Assembly (NCBI RefSeq): GCF_035712445.1
Contig: NZ_DASTAT010000086.1
Span: forward strand, 18,667-82,666
Reading direction: 5' to 3'
DNA: 64,000 nucleotides
DNA from: Oligoflexus sp.
GTDB taxonomy: Bacteria; Bdellovibrionota_B; Oligoflexia; Oligoflexales; Oligoflexaceae
The position numbers were made by a program, and so were the translations under genes. Shown here piece by piece: positions 35,322 through 44,520 of the stretch; the stretch's first letter is position 1, and each line of letters opens with the position of its first letter. A model generated the notes under the pieces. That model had not been told where the DNA came from. It worked only from the letters and a program-made list of their open reading frames with translations, and made no database searches.

Positions 35322-36502
35322 AGCGCAGCTCCTTTCATGGCATACTTGGGCCGGGTCAGCTCAGTTCCGGGATTCCAGCGATAGCCGCTGGCCACGGCTT
35401 CCGACGGTGAACCCGACGCATTGAGCTGCGCGCGGTAATGAACCGAACGAGGATGCTCCTGACTGCGATCGACAAAATTGGCTCCATTCGCGGCGAGGTG
35501 CACTTCGTTCGCCAGGACATTCTTCACGTAATTGCGATTGCTTTGATAGGGCAGGGGATCGGGCAATACGGACGGAACGATTTCCATGGGATCACGGCGC
35601 TCGATTTTTTTGAAGAGCTCCATGACCACCTGCAGATGACCCAGTTCATAGTCAAGGAACTGCTCCCAGATCGCTTTCACGCGGGAGTTGGTTTCCTGCT
35701 CCACGCAGCTATAGTAATTGTAGACCTCATTGGCTTCATGCAGCAGCCACTTTTCCATCCAGCTTTCCGCGGGATCGGCCATCGACTCGTACTGAGTCAC
35801 GTGCTGCTCCTCGATCGAGGCGATTTCCGCATAGAGCTGACGGGCCAAGGGATCCGAGAATAAAGGACCGATGTTCATGTAGTAATCGTGGGTTTGGAAT
35901 TCCCCCGCGACCAGGATCATCGCATGCAGTTTGGTCAATGGATCCGCGCTGCTTTTTTCGTAGGGCGTGCGGATATCATCAATAGGATGCCGGTGCTCGG
36001 CGACGGTCGGACGGCCGGGAAGAATATCCGTGTAGCTTTGCAGAATGGAGTTGGCGTCCTTGCCTTCCAGCCGATCCATCAAGGCCGAATAACGATAGAG
36101 ATGGTCGAAGTCTTCAAGCAAACCAAATCGGTAAACCTGAGCCAGATAGGGATCCGGTTCACGCTGAGCCACGGCTGCCGTGACTTCGATGGCCACCTGT
36201 TCATAGGCGATCGTGGTTTCCAGCGGGGATTGATCGGGTGGCGTCAGCCAGTTGATAGTGGTCGCCTGATGCTGCTCCACCCGTCTGATTATGGCGAGTT
36301 CATTTTGAAAGTCAGGGTTCATCCGATGGGCAACGTGACTGAAGCGGAGGGCTTCAATCTCGATGCCATTCATCAGGATCTGCCGCACACGGGTCATGGC
36401 GTCGTCATCAAGTTTGCTCAGGGGCTCAACGACGATATCTTTCCAGGACCGCATCTGCTTGTCCAGCGGGTAACCTCGGTTTTCTTCCAGTTTCATTCCC
36501 AT
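35318..36502 (-). CDS. Larger ferritin-like protein (first of a pair)
   Basis: 394 residues. The start is the ATG at 36502, with GGAGG 5 bases upstream; the longer possible frame has no ribosome site. It contains several Glu-x-x-His helices: LLEDFDHLYRYSALM, IASIEEQHVTQYES, and FLDYELGHLQVVMELFKK. This supports a duplicated or extended ferritin-like bundle with possible diiron sites. The C-terminal 80 residues (from VLPDPLPYQSNRNYVKNVLA) are different and probably less ordered. ATGA coupling to the 244-residue ferritin-like gene suggests a heteromeric pair. Confidence 0.7.
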   Translation of the reverse strand: MGMKLEENRGYPLDKQMRSWKDIVVEPLSKLDDDAMTRVRQILMNGIEIEALRFSHVAHRMNPDFQNELAIIRRVEQHQATTINWLTPPDQSPLETTIAYEQVAIEVTAAVAQREPDPYLAQVYRFGLLEDFDHLYRYSALMDRLEGKDANSILQSYTDILPGRPTVAEHRHPIDDIRTPYEKSSADPLTKLHAMILVAGEFQTHDYYMNIGPLFSDPLARQLYAEIASIEEQHVTQYESMADPAESWMEKWLLHEANEVYNYYSCVEQETNSRVKAIWEQFLDYELGHLQVVMELFKKIERRDPMEIVPSVLPDPLPYQSNRNYVKNVLANEVHLAANGANFVDRSQEHPRSVHYRAQLNASGSPSEAVASGYRWNPGTELTRPKYAMKGAAL

Positions 36503-36609
36503 AGGTTCCTCCAATGTCTGGTCGTTTCCGACAAGGGTGCAGACATCGTGCCAGAGCCTGGGAAAGCATGGTCTCGTCCCAGCCCAAGGGACGAGCACCC
36601 AACGTCAAC

Positions 36610-37758
36610 TCAGAGCGGACTCGCGCTGAATTTTGGCCAGTCGGAAATACTGGTGCCCAGACAGGTCTTCGCCAAATCCAGAGATTCGCCGATGACAACG
36701 TGCATATCGAGGTAACGGTACGTACCGAGGCGGCCTATGAAGGTAATGCCGGGCTCGCCCTGGATGCGGTCCATATACTGCCGCAGGAGTTCCTTGTCCT
36801 TCTGCAAGCGCAGCGGATAATAAGGCGTGTCGCTCGGCTCGGCGAGCTTGCTGTATTCCTTGAAGCACACGGTTTTCTCGTGGGTTTCCCAGGGCGCGAA
36901 ATGCTTGTGCTCGGTAATCCGTGTGTAGGGAATCCGGGCCTCGCAGTAATTGATCACCGGGTTGCCCTGATAATCACCTTCCGCGTCGAACCGTTCGAAC
37001 TGCAGACTGCGATACTGAAGGCGACCCAGTTCAAAATTATAATAGGCATCGATCGGTCCGCTCCAGAATACGTGATCAAACTGATCCTTGAAGGCCGGAT
37101 CGAATTTTTCGCCAAGCTGCACTTCGATGTTTTCATGATCGAGGATCTTCTCGACGATGGCCGTATAGCCGTCGATGGGAATTCCCTGATAGCGCGACAC
37201 ATAATAGTTGTCGTCATAGTTGAAACGCACGGGCAGACGGCTCAGGATGGACGCCGGCAATTCCGTGGGCTCCACGCCCCATTGTTTTTTCGTATAGCCA
37301 TAGAAGAAATTCTCATAAAGATCGCGCCCCAGAAATTTCAGGGCCTGATCTTCAAAGGTCTTCGGCTCTTCAATGGAAGAATCACCCAAAGAGCCGATGA
37401 ATTCACGTGCTTCGCGGGGATCGAAGGTCTTTCCAAAAAACTGATTGATGGTCAGAAGGTTGATCGGCAGCGAAAACACGCCACGCGCTGTCACAGCCTT
37501 GACCCGGTTGGTGTAAGGACCGAATTTCGCAAAGCGGTTCACATACTTCCAAACGTCCTCGCGGCTCGTGTGGAAGATGTGCGGCCCGTACTGATGCACC
37601 ATAACGCCGGTTTCCGCATCCCGTTCGGTATGGCAGTTCCCCGCGAGGTGGGGCCGTGATTCAAACACCACGATCTTATACTTTCCCGTTTCAGCCAATT
37701 CTCTGGCGACCACAGCTCCCGCAAAACCAGCCCCGGCTATTGCAATCTTCTTTGTCAT
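36610..37758 (-). CDS. glf: UDP-galactopyranose mutase
   Basis: 382 residues, flavoprotein converting UDP-galactopyranose to UDP-galactofuranose. The FAD site is IAGAGFAGAVVARELAE, and the family blocks HQYGPHIFHTS, FSLPINLLTINQFFG, FFYGYTKKQWG and the C-terminal RLGTYRYLDMHVVIGES are all present. The start is the ATG at 37758 (GGAAGAG upstream). It lies 23 bases after the GH1-RmlD fusion in a surface-sugar operon, supplying the galactofuranose donor. Confidence 0.96.
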   Translation of the reverse strand: MTKKIAIAGAGFAGAVVARELAETGKYKIVVFESRPHLAGNCHTERDAETGVMVHQYGPHIFHTSREDVWKYVNRFAKFGPYTNRVKAVTARGVFSLPINLLTINQFFGKTFDPREAREFIGSLGDSSIEEPKTFEDQALKFLGRDLYENFFYGYTKKQWGVEPTELPASILSRLPVRFNYDDNYYVSRYQGIPIDGYTAIVEKILDHENIEVQLGEKFDPAFKDQFDHVFWSGPIDAYYNFELGRLQYRSLQFERFDAEGDYQGNPVINYCEARIPYTRITEHKHFAPWETHEKTVCFKEYSKLAEPSDTPYYPLRLQKDKELLRQYMDRIQGEPGITFIGRLGTYRYLDMHVVIGESLDLAKTCLGTSISDWPKFSASPL

Positions 37759-37781
37759 CGTACTCTTCCTTCCCCTATTCC

Positions 37782-39962
37782 CTATTGTATTGCGACGCGG
37801 CATTCCGTCATGAATCGTTCCAGGGCATTGTCCAGTTTTGGCAAAAGCTGACCGCGTTCGCTCCCGAGGGCGCTGAACTTCGGTCTTTTTGCAAGATGCA
37901 CAACGTTGGATGAATCCACAGGCTGAATGAGCTTGGCATTCAGGCCCTGAAGCTTCGCGGCCTCGCAGGCGAAGTCATACCAGCTCAAAACCCCATGGTT
38001 GGCGAGATGCCAGATTCCGGCTTCACCATCCATCAAAAGATCAAGGCTGCTATCCACAAGATGCGGCACATAGGTGGGCGACACCACCTGATCCCGGAAG
38101 GCCCCGATTTCCCGTCCCTGCGACAGCTGACGCAAGGATTGCACAAGGAAATTATACTCGTCCCAGGGTCCGAAGAAGGCGCTGGTTCGAATGATCAGGG
38201 CTTCCTTGTGGGCATCGTTCACCTTGCTTTCCGCCATGGCCTTCGACTGGCCATAGATATTCAAAGGCGCAGTGAAATCCCTTTCATTATAGGGATTATT
38301 CTGCTGCCCGTTGAACACGAGGTCCGTGGAATAAGTCAGGAACTGAATGCCCATTTGGGCACAGATCTGCGACAGCACCTCGGCGCCGATCACATTCGCC
38401 CGGAAACAAAGATCCGGGTTTTTCTCCGCCTCATCCACTTTCACATAACCCGCGGCGTTGATCACCGCCCAGGGCCTGAGCTCTTTCAGGCAGGCCAGCA
38501 CCGCGTTATAATCCGCGATATCAAGATCCTTGTGACTCAAAAGTCGATATTGGAGCCCGCGCCGCTTGCAGATGAAACCAAAGGCGGTGGCCAGCGTTCC
38601 TGGACTGCCCGTGATCACGATCTGCCGCGAGCGATCCTGCTTCAAAAGATTGGGTTTCTGCCCAATCGCATTGGCTGGAACCGTGGTCGGATAGAGCACA
38701 CGGTCCTCCCTATGCCACCAGCCCAGCGTATCCAAAGCAGGGTGATCATAGGTCTCGCCATGATTGATGGCTTTCACCAGTTTGGCCAAAGCGGTCGGAC
38801 GCGGCTCGCCGCCACGAACATCGTAAACGCCTGACTCGTAAAAACCATCCGCACGGGTCACAAGGCTGTTCCAGTCATAGGAACCGAGCAGACTCCAAAC
38901 CGTGACCGCACGGATATCGACGCCTTCCGCCTTGAGCTCGTGCGCGGATTGCCAGACTTCATGAAGCCAGCGCAGCTGCTCATCACGCGTGCAGCCCACA
39001 TGGCATTCGGTGACAGCCAGGGGCTGGCGGTAGCGCTGCCAGACTTCCCGCAGAAGTTCCTTCGGTCCATAGATGCATTCACCGCCGACCCGCACCGCTT
39101 CGATATCCGCGTAACGGTGCTTTTTATTTCCACCCCTTGCATGCGGCGGATAGAATTCAAAACGCTCATCCAAAAAGCGATTGCTGGTCAGATAATGATT
39201 GATGCCCAAAACAGCCGGTGGACATGGGTTTTCGCTCAGTTCCAAGAGCTGATTCTCATCGATGCCATATTCGAGCATGTAATCCCAAAGAGGATGCTCC
39301 TGCGTCACGCGACCGAAGAGGAGATCGAAGCTGAGCCAGCGGCGGCGGTTTTCAAAGCGCGCCTGATAAGCGAGGAAAGGCGTGCTGAAGACCCGCCCCA
39401 TATCTTCAGTTTGGATCAACTCCGCATCCGGGATGAACTGGCGAATCGCCCGCATCGACGCTGCGATAGCAAGGCACTCGTTCAGAAGAATCTGCAGAAA
39501 ACTGCTGTCATTCCGATGATGCGGATACCAAACCCCATAAAGCCCGCTGAAGCGGGCCGTGGTCAGAGGTTCGTTGATCGGTGTGTAGCGTTTGACCCAG
39601 GGGTAGCGCTGTGCGAACTGCGCAGCGAATTCGGACAGTTTATGGGGAAATTCCGGATCGAGAAGGCTGGTGGACGGCGGTCCGCTGCCGTGATGGACAA
39701 AACCGACGATCGGTTCCATCTTCAGCTCACGGGCGAGCGCCAGTCGCTCGTCCGCCCAGGTCCAATCAAACTCACCCGAACTCAGATAGCAGCGTTCCCA
39801 CAGGATGGGAAAACGCAGAGTTCGGATTCCGAGTTCCGCGAAGCGACGCAGATCATCGGGGCGAGCATCGTGACCGCTCCACTTAATTTGGTCAAAATAA
39901 GTGTCCTGTACGCGGTTGGCGGTACATTCAATGCCCGCCCATAGCTCAAGCTTGTGTTCCAT
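37782..39962 (-). CDS. GH1-like glycosidase fused to an RmlD-like sugar-nucleotide reductase
   Basis: 726 residues, two enzymes in one chain. Residues 1 to about 440 form a GH1 TIM barrel: acid/base Glu in YTPINEPLTTARFS, nucleophile Glu in PLAVTECHVG. Residues about 465-726 form an extended SDR of the dTDP-4-dehydrorhamnose reductase type: GSPGTLATAFGFI nucleotide loop, TYSTDLVFNGQQNNPYNE, and the YGQSKAMAE (Y-x-x-x-K) catalytic pair. No signal peptide. The ATG at 39962 lies within the last codons of the upstream glycosyltransferase gene. Similar fusions are known in other bacteria; the joint reaction is not established. It probably builds or trims a deoxysugar unit for the same glycan as glf. 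Confidence 0.85.
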   Translation of the reverse strand: MEHKLELWAGIECTANRVQDTYFDQIKWSGHDARPDDLRRFAELGIRTLRFPILWERCYLSSGEFDWTWADERLALARELKMEPIVGFVHHGSGPPSTSLLDPEFPHKLSEFAAQFAQRYPWVKRYTPINEPLTTARFSGLYGVWYPHHRNDSSFLQILLNECLAIAASMRAIRQFIPDAELIQTEDMGRVFSTPFLAYQARFENRRRWLSFDLLFGRVTQEHPLWDYMLEYGIDENQLLELSENPCPPAVLGINHYLTSNRFLDERFEFYPPHARGGNKKHRYADIEAVRVGGECIYGPKELLREVWQRYRQPLAVTECHVGCTRDEQLRWLHEVWQSAHELKAEGVDIRAVTVWSLLGSYDWNSLVTRADGFYESGVYDVRGGEPRPTALAKLVKAINHGETYDHPALDTLGWWHREDRVLYPTTVPANAIGQKPNLLKQDRSRQIVITGSPGTLATAFGFICKRRGLQYRLLSHKDLDIADYNAVLACLKELRPWAVINAAGYVKVDEAEKNPDLCFRANVIGAEVLSQICAQMGIQFLTYSTDLVFNGQQNNPYNERDFTAPLNIYGQSKAMAESKVNDAHKEALIIRTSAFFGPWDEYNFLVQSLRQLSQGREIGAFRDQVVSPTYVPHLVDSSLDLLMDGEAGIWHLANHGVLSWYDFACEAAKLQGLNAKLIQPVDSSNVVHLAKRPKFSALGSERGQLLPKLDNALERFMTECRVAIQ

Positions 39963-41127
39963 ACACCGCACTCGGCTGGACAACGTTCTGGACGATGTAT
40001 TGAGCATGAATCAGCTGCCACATGTCCGAATATGTCTTGTCCCAGGAATTTTGAGTAAGGAATTGATCCACGCGTTCCAGCCAGGCGTCATAGCCGGCTT
40101 GATCGGCGAGAATCGCCTCCGCTTTCTCGATAAAGGTCGCGGCGTCGTCGGCAATTGATACGAGGTTTTTATCCGCGTAGGGATGAACGACATCACGGAT
40201 CGAAGTGGATATGACGCGACGACCAGCCGCCAGGTATTCTGGTGTCTTGGTCGGACTAATATAGCGGGTCGCTTCGTTCCGAGCGAAAGGCAGAATGGCA
40301 ACGTCCCATCCCCCAAGGTATTCAGGCAATTGCTCGTACGGTTTGCCGCCCAGATAATGGATGTTGGGTCGTTTCGGAAGGGATGCAGGGTCGATTTTCA
40401 CGACGGGACCGACCATCACAAAGTGCCACTCCGGGCGGGCTGCAGCGACCTGGTCGAGAAGCTCGATGTCGATGCGCTCGTCAATCACGCCGGCAAAGCC
40501 GAAACGAGGACCCGGGATGTGGGCCTGATCCGCTGGATCCTGGCGCACAGCGCGACCCTTTGCGAAATGCGTAGTGTCCACGCTGCTCGGGAATGGATAG
40601 ACCTTGCGGTGGAGGTGTCTTTTAGCTTCATACAGACTGAAGCCTCCTGTGAACACCATGTCGACCTTATTGATCAGGCTTTGCTCAAGCAGCGGCAGCT
40701 CCTGAGGCGCGAACTTGAAGTTCGCCAACTGGTCCATGCAATCATAAACGCTGACGACTGGCGTCAGGTGATAGGAATGTTTGAGATGCATAGGGCTGTA
40801 ATACCAGCTCATATGCTGCGCGATCTCATAGGAATCCATCAGTTCCGTGAGGAGTTCTTTCATGGTGGCGTTCAGTTCCACCTCGTCCCGGCCATGGGGA
40901 ATATGAGGTGTGGCCACGTAAAGATTTTCGCCGTCCTGATAGACGTGGAGTCGGGCCGCCGATTCATCGGTAAAAATAGGCTCTTCGAAGAAGAAAACGC
41001 GGCGCTCGCGGGCGATGCGCGTCATCAGATGTTGGGGACGTTGGAACACAAAGTTCCACCGCAGGTGGGAAAAGCAGATCAGATCGGGTTTACTGATATC
41101 ATCGAAGGCATTCATAATATTTTTCAT
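39946..41127 (-). CDS. Glycosyltransferase (GT-B fold, family 1/4-like)
   Basis: 393 residues. The start is ATG 41127 with GAGGAG 6 bases upstream. N-terminal FSHLRWNFVFQRPQHLMTRI is a block common to a group of exopolysaccharide glycosyltransferases. The C-terminal donor half has FGFAGVIDERIDIELL, NIHYLGGKPYEQLPEYLGGW and SPTKTPEYLAAGRRVISTSI. It is soluble or peripheral. It is the first gene of the minus-strand operon followed by the GH1-RmlD fusion and glf, so galactofuranosyl or deoxyhexosyl transfer is plausible but not shown. Confidence 0.87.
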   Translation of the reverse strand: MKNIMNAFDDISKPDLICFSHLRWNFVFQRPQHLMTRIARERRVFFFEEPIFTDESAARLHVYQDGENLYVATPHIPHGRDEVELNATMKELLTELMDSYEIAQHMSWYYSPMHLKHSYHLTPVVSVYDCMDQLANFKFAPQELPLLEQSLINKVDMVFTGGFSLYEAKRHLHRKVYPFPSSVDTTHFAKGRAVRQDPADQAHIPGPRFGFAGVIDERIDIELLDQVAAARPEWHFVMVGPVVKIDPASLPKRPNIHYLGGKPYEQLPEYLGGWDVAILPFARNEATRYISPTKTPEYLAAGRRVISTSIRDVVHPYADKNLVSIADDAATFIEKAEAILADQAGYDAWLERVDQFLTQNSWDKTYSDMWQLIHAQYIVQNVVQPSAVYGTQA

Positions 41128-41283
41128 TCTCAACTCCTCATTTCAAGGCAGCACTTCTGCAAGTGCCGTACCGTTCTCCTGAACACCTTGGAAATGCAAG
41201 TTGACGGACTCTGCTCTGATGGATCAGTAGGATTATGGCAACGCGTATTCTTCACCCATCGTCAGAAAGCCATAATACAGAAA

Positions 41284-41307
41284 GCCCCACGCCTGACGGC
41301 ATGGGGC
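41284..41307. terminator. Terminator after the collagen-like gene
   Basis: GCCCCA-C-GCC-TGAC-GGC-A-TGGGGC, a 10-position stem with one mismatch. On the minus strand it is followed by TTTCTGTATT. It lies 58 bases after the collagen-like stop. Confidence 0.65.
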
Positions 41308-41364
41308 AAAGCCTAAGACACTCGCTCCTCCAGGGAGATGGGAAAGCTGCAGGCAGTCAGCCGA

Positions 41365-42675
41365 TCAGCGAAGTCCCGCTGGACCGGGAGGTCCTTGGGG
41401 TCCTTCAGGTCCTTGCGGTCCTGTTTCACCCCTTGGTCCGCGTGGACCAGGATCACCCGTATCACCTTTGGGACCGACTGGACCGACTGGGCCCGTCAAG
41501 CCTATATCTCCTTTGGGACCCTGAGGACCGACGGGGCCTGTATCACCCTTGTCGCCTTTGGGACCCTGAAGTCCAACTTCACCGCGTGGTCCCTGTGGAC
41601 CCATGATGCCGGTATCGCCTTTGTCACCCTTCGGACCTTGAGGGCCTGTCATGCCCTGCGGACCCTGAGGACCCATAGCGCCGACATCACCTTTCAAACC
41701 TTGGGGACCGACAGGACCGACTTCACCGCGCGGACCTTGTGGGCCTTGAGGTCCGGTGTTGCCTTGAGGACCTTGCGGACCGGTGGCACCCGTATTCCCC
41801 ATATCGCCCTTGTCACCTTTATCGCCTTTATCACCTTTCGGTCCGCTTTCACCGCGTGGACCTTGCACGCCGCGATCCCCCTGATCACCTTTGTCGCCTT
41901 TATCACCTTTTGGTCCCTGCGGGCCGATATTGCCCTGTGGTCCTGTGTTGCCCATATCGCCTTTGGGGCCCATGGGACCAGCCGGACCAAGCGCACCACG
42001 CTCGCCTTTAGGCCCTTGCAGACCGACGCGACCATAATGGAAAGGTGCAAAGAATGGGACAACCTGTTCCTCGGCGGCATTTTTCAAGTGAAAGAGCATC
42101 GAACCCGCAGGACGGGCCAGAAGTTCCTTCGGCAACTTGATCTCCTTGCCGAGTACGGTCATGAAGTTGCAACTATTGTGCATCACAACCTTGTGGCCTT
42201 CCGCACCCCACAAAACTTTTTTCGTGGCTTTGTCGAGGATGGAAATTTCAAACCAGTTCAGCATCGAGCACACATCCGACTTGCGCGAGCAGTAGCAGTC
42301 GGCTTCGATGTAAACATAGGCCGCATCATCGTAATCGCTGACGGGCGGGTTGGGATTGTTCTGTCCGGGATCATTCTGTCCGGGGTTTTGCCCTGGATTC
42401 TGATCATCGCCACCAGGATTCTGTCCCGGTGTTTCGTCCTTGCCGCCGGAATCAGGTGTTCCGCCGGGTGGCGTGGTTCCAGGGTCGCCCTCTTTGCCCG
42501 AAGCTGGAGACGCACTGGTATCCAAAATCTCGGAGTTGGCATCTTGTCCCTGGACCACAACCGGTGTCGTTCTCCGCTTGACTTCTTCCTCCTGAATCCC
42601 GCAGCCCATGAGCAGCAAGGCGAAGGCAAAAGCCGTCCCGGTGCACGCGAAGTGCACTTTCACTGGATGTTTCAT
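41365..42675 (-). CDS. Collagen-like lipoprotein
   Basis: 436 residues. The start is ATG 42675 behind GAGGGG. The lipobox is LLLMGC. A low-complexity linker repeats PGQN/GGDD. Next comes a globular segment of about 100 residues with five Cys ([25 protein letters not shown]). From about residue 216 to the end there are some 71 unbroken Gly-X-Y triplets, rich in GPQ, GPK, GDK and GPR. Bacterial collagen-like proteins form triple helices as surface stalks or adhesins; the globular part before the helix would act as a trimerisation or anchoring head. No capping domain follows the collagen. Prolines are mostly at X, as usual without hydroxylation. Confidence 0.9.
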   Translation of the reverse strand: MKHPVKVHFACTGTAFAFALLLMGCGIQEEEVKRRTTPVVVQGQDANSEILDTSASPASGKEGDPGTTPPGGTPDSGGKDETPGQNPGGDDQNPGQNPGQNDPGQNNPNPPVSDYDDAAYVYIEADCYCSRKSDVCSMLNWFEISILDKATKKVLWGAEGHKVVMHNSCNFMTVLGKEIKLPKELLARPAGSMLFHLKNAAEEQVVPFFAPFHYGRVGLQGPKGERGALGPAGPMGPKGDMGNTGPQGNIGPQGPKGDKGDKGDQGDRGVQGPRGESGPKGDKGDKGDKGDMGNTGATGPQGPQGNTGPQGPQGPRGEVGPVGPQGLKGDVGAMGPQGPQGMTGPQGPKGDKGDTGIMGPQGPRGEVGLQGPKGDKGDTGPVGPQGPKGDIGLTGPVGPVGPKGDTGDPGPRGPRGETGPQGPEGPQGPPGPAGLR

Positions 42676-42814
42676 TGGTCCCCTCTTCTCTAACACTTGG
42701 GTTTGCATGAGTCCCGCAACACGATCGGCTCCAGCGGCAGGAACTTGAGAAGACAAAAAAAACTCGCGTCTATTCCGGAACCTGCAAAGTTTTTTTGGCA
42801 AGGAGAGGGGGGTG

Positions 42815-42835
42815 CGCTTGGGTGGTCCCCAAGCG
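42815..42835. terminator. Hairpin downstream of the three-module secreted protein gene
   Basis: CGCTTGGG-TGGTC-CCCAAGCG, an 8-bp perfect stem, 72 bases after the stop of the minus-strand gene at 42907. The plus-strand side is followed by ATTTT and the minus-strand side is not T-rich, so direction is unclear. Confidence 0.45.
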
Positions 42836-42906
42836 ATTTTAGGGGGAAACCAGCCGTGTCGACTGGCGAATTCCCTGATTTGATCTGGCGTTTTGGTAAG
42901 GATTCT

Positions 42907-43845
42907 TTAGAGTTTTACAGGCTTACCAGTTGGTATGGATACCCATTGTTCCGAAGACATCTCGCGGAGTTTATAGCTCGGAAAGCGCATCAGGAAGCGT
43001 TCCGCATCGACTTCATGCTTTCTGCATTTTTCGATCTTATAGATCTTCGCATAGTAAGAAACATAGGAGCCGTTGAGACCCTTGCACGCTTCATCCAAGG
43101 GCAGAACGTCCACGTTTTTTTCCGTGACGAGCATTTTCTTATATTCATCATTCAATGACGAAGGGAATTCCGTCCCGACTGGCAGCGCGAGGAACTCCTC
43201 TTCCGGCAGCTCCAGGATGTCCTTGGCCTTGCCCGGATGTTTCGCGGCGTGATCCGCATAGGTATCCCAATCGGGGAAGGGGCGCTTTTTGCATTTTTCA
43301 ACGTAGAAGACATCCGAGGCGCGCGAGATGATATAACGGCCTTCGATCTTCGCGCAGTTCGGTTTCTTGCCTTTCGGTGACGATCCGATCGCCGGGCCTT
43401 CCGGAATTTTTGCGATCGTGATGTTTTCCACGGGAATCACCCGATGGCCCTTCAGCGCCGGGTTCGCCTCATCATCATCGGAGACGACTTCACGGCGCTT
43501 GCAGCCTTCGACTTTGAAGACGCGATCATAATAGGCGATGAACTTGCCTTCGAACTTGCGGCACTCGGCTTTCACTTCGGCATCGGAATAGCTGGCTTTC
43601 TTCGGCAGGACAGGCGGCGGCAATTCATTGGGATCGACCGGCGTTCCTGTTCCAGGCGCACTGCCTGATGGGGGAGGAGGCGTCGCCTGCGCCAGAGTCC
43701 TGTCATCCACCGGATCTGTTTGCTCCACGGAAAACTGGGGCTTCGGCAGATTCTCAATTTTAAGGCGCGGAAGAGCGCCCGCGTCGACGGTCAGCGCCAT
43801 ACTTCCCATGGCCACACAGAAGCCCCAGGACAACATAGATTTCAT
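42907..43845 (-). CDS. Secreted protein with three Cys-pair modules
   Basis: 312 residues. The start is ATG 43845 with GAAAGG 7 bases upstream; the earlier GTG has no site. The signal peptide is about 1-23. A Pro-rich linker (TPPPPSGSAPGTGTP) leads to three similar modules: ECRKFEGKFIAYYDRVFKVE with GCKRREV, NCAKIEGRYIISRASDVFYV with EKCKKRPF, and ACKGLNGSYVSYYAKIYKIE with KCRKHEV. Each has Cys-x(2-3)-hydrophobic-x-Gly...Cys-(K/R)(K/R) with about 21 residues between the Cys. I do not recognise the module; it probably forms an internal disulfide. Confidence 0.75.
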   Translation of the reverse strand: MKSMLSWGFCVAMGSMALTVDAGALPRLKIENLPKPQFSVEQTDPVDDRTLAQATPPPPSGSAPGTGTPVDPNELPPPVLPKKASYSDAEVKAECRKFEGKFIAYYDRVFKVEGCKRREVVSDDDEANPALKGHRVIPVENITIAKIPEGPAIGSSPKGKKPNCAKIEGRYIISRASDVFYVEKCKKRPFPDWDTYADHAAKHPGKAKDILELPEEEFLALPVGTEFPSSLNDEYKKMLVTEKNVDVLPLDEACKGLNGSYVSYYAKIYKIEKCRKHEVDAERFLMRFPSYKLREMSSEQWVSIPTGKPVKL

Positions 43846-43870
43846 CCAATAGCCTTTCTCAAACACTGGG

Positions 43871-43893
43871 GCCTGTCACGATCCATGACAGGC
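43871..43893. repeat. Palindrome between divergent genes
   Basis: GCCTGTCA-CGATCCA-TGACAGGC, a perfect 8-bp inverted repeat lying 25 bases upstream of one ATG (43845, minus) and 112 bases upstream of the other (44006, plus). There is no T tract. It could be an operator for a dimeric repressor. Confidence 0.4.
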
Positions 43894-44005
43894 GTCAGCC
43901 GCAAGGGCCTTTAACCCATTTAAAAGCCTGCGGGAATCCTTGGCAACTTCTTTGCAGATACGCCCATGAGACGTGGTTGCTGTGGATCTCATTGCGGAGC
44001 TGAAT

Positions 44006-44458
44006 ATGATGGATAAACTGCTGAGTTTTATGGACTTTGCCTGCATCGACCCCCGGATGTACTGGAAGGTGCCCACCCTCGATGGTGCGCAGCTTTTTGA
44101 AGTGCAGTGGCGTCGTGATGATAAAATGCGCTGGCGTTTTCGCAAGGTCGGCGATCTCCTTTGGGAACTCAGTTCCGAACAGACGCTCGTTCACCAATTG
44201 ACCGAGCGCGGTCTGGATATGGCGCTTTTTGAAAGCAAGCTGAGAAGCGGTCTTCTTCAGCAGGTGGCCTATGCGGATCGCGTGGTCCGTGACGCCAGGA
44301 CGATTATGGGTCCGGACGCTGTGGAACAGGCCATTGCGGATCAGCGTAGCTTTCTGTCCCAGCTTGAAGACGCGATTGCGCAGCTGACCAAAATGCCCAC
44401 TCTCGGCAAGCCTAAACTGAGAGTCATTAAAGATAGCGAAGAAGCCCTTCATCACTGA
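44006..44458 (+). CDS. Hypothetical cytoplasmic protein
   Basis: 150 residues, mostly helical, no signal peptide or membrane segment. The start is ATG 44006 (GCGGAG 6 bases upstream). A beta-rich first third (WKVPTLDGAQLFEVQWRRDD) precedes helices (SFLSQLEDAIAQLTKMPTLG). No family recognised. A Nudix gene follows 62 bases later on the same strand. Confidence 0.65.
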   Translation: MMDKLLSFMDFACIDPRMYWKVPTLDGAQLFEVQWRRDDKMRWRFRKVGDLLWELSSEQTLVHQLTERGLDMALFESKLRSGLLQQVAYADRVVRDARTIMGPDAVEQAIADQRSFLSQLEDAIAQLTKMPTLGKPKLRVIKDSEEALHH

Positions 44459-44520
44459 CCCATTGCGTCAGCCGGCAGACCGGGCTAAGGTGGAAAAAGA
44501 GCCGCAAGGAGGTTTTTTCC

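Noticed and set aside
41365-42050. Possible CRISPR or minisatellite array
   Set aside because: The periodic pattern is 9-18 bp Gly-X-Y coding repeat with variable units and no spacers.
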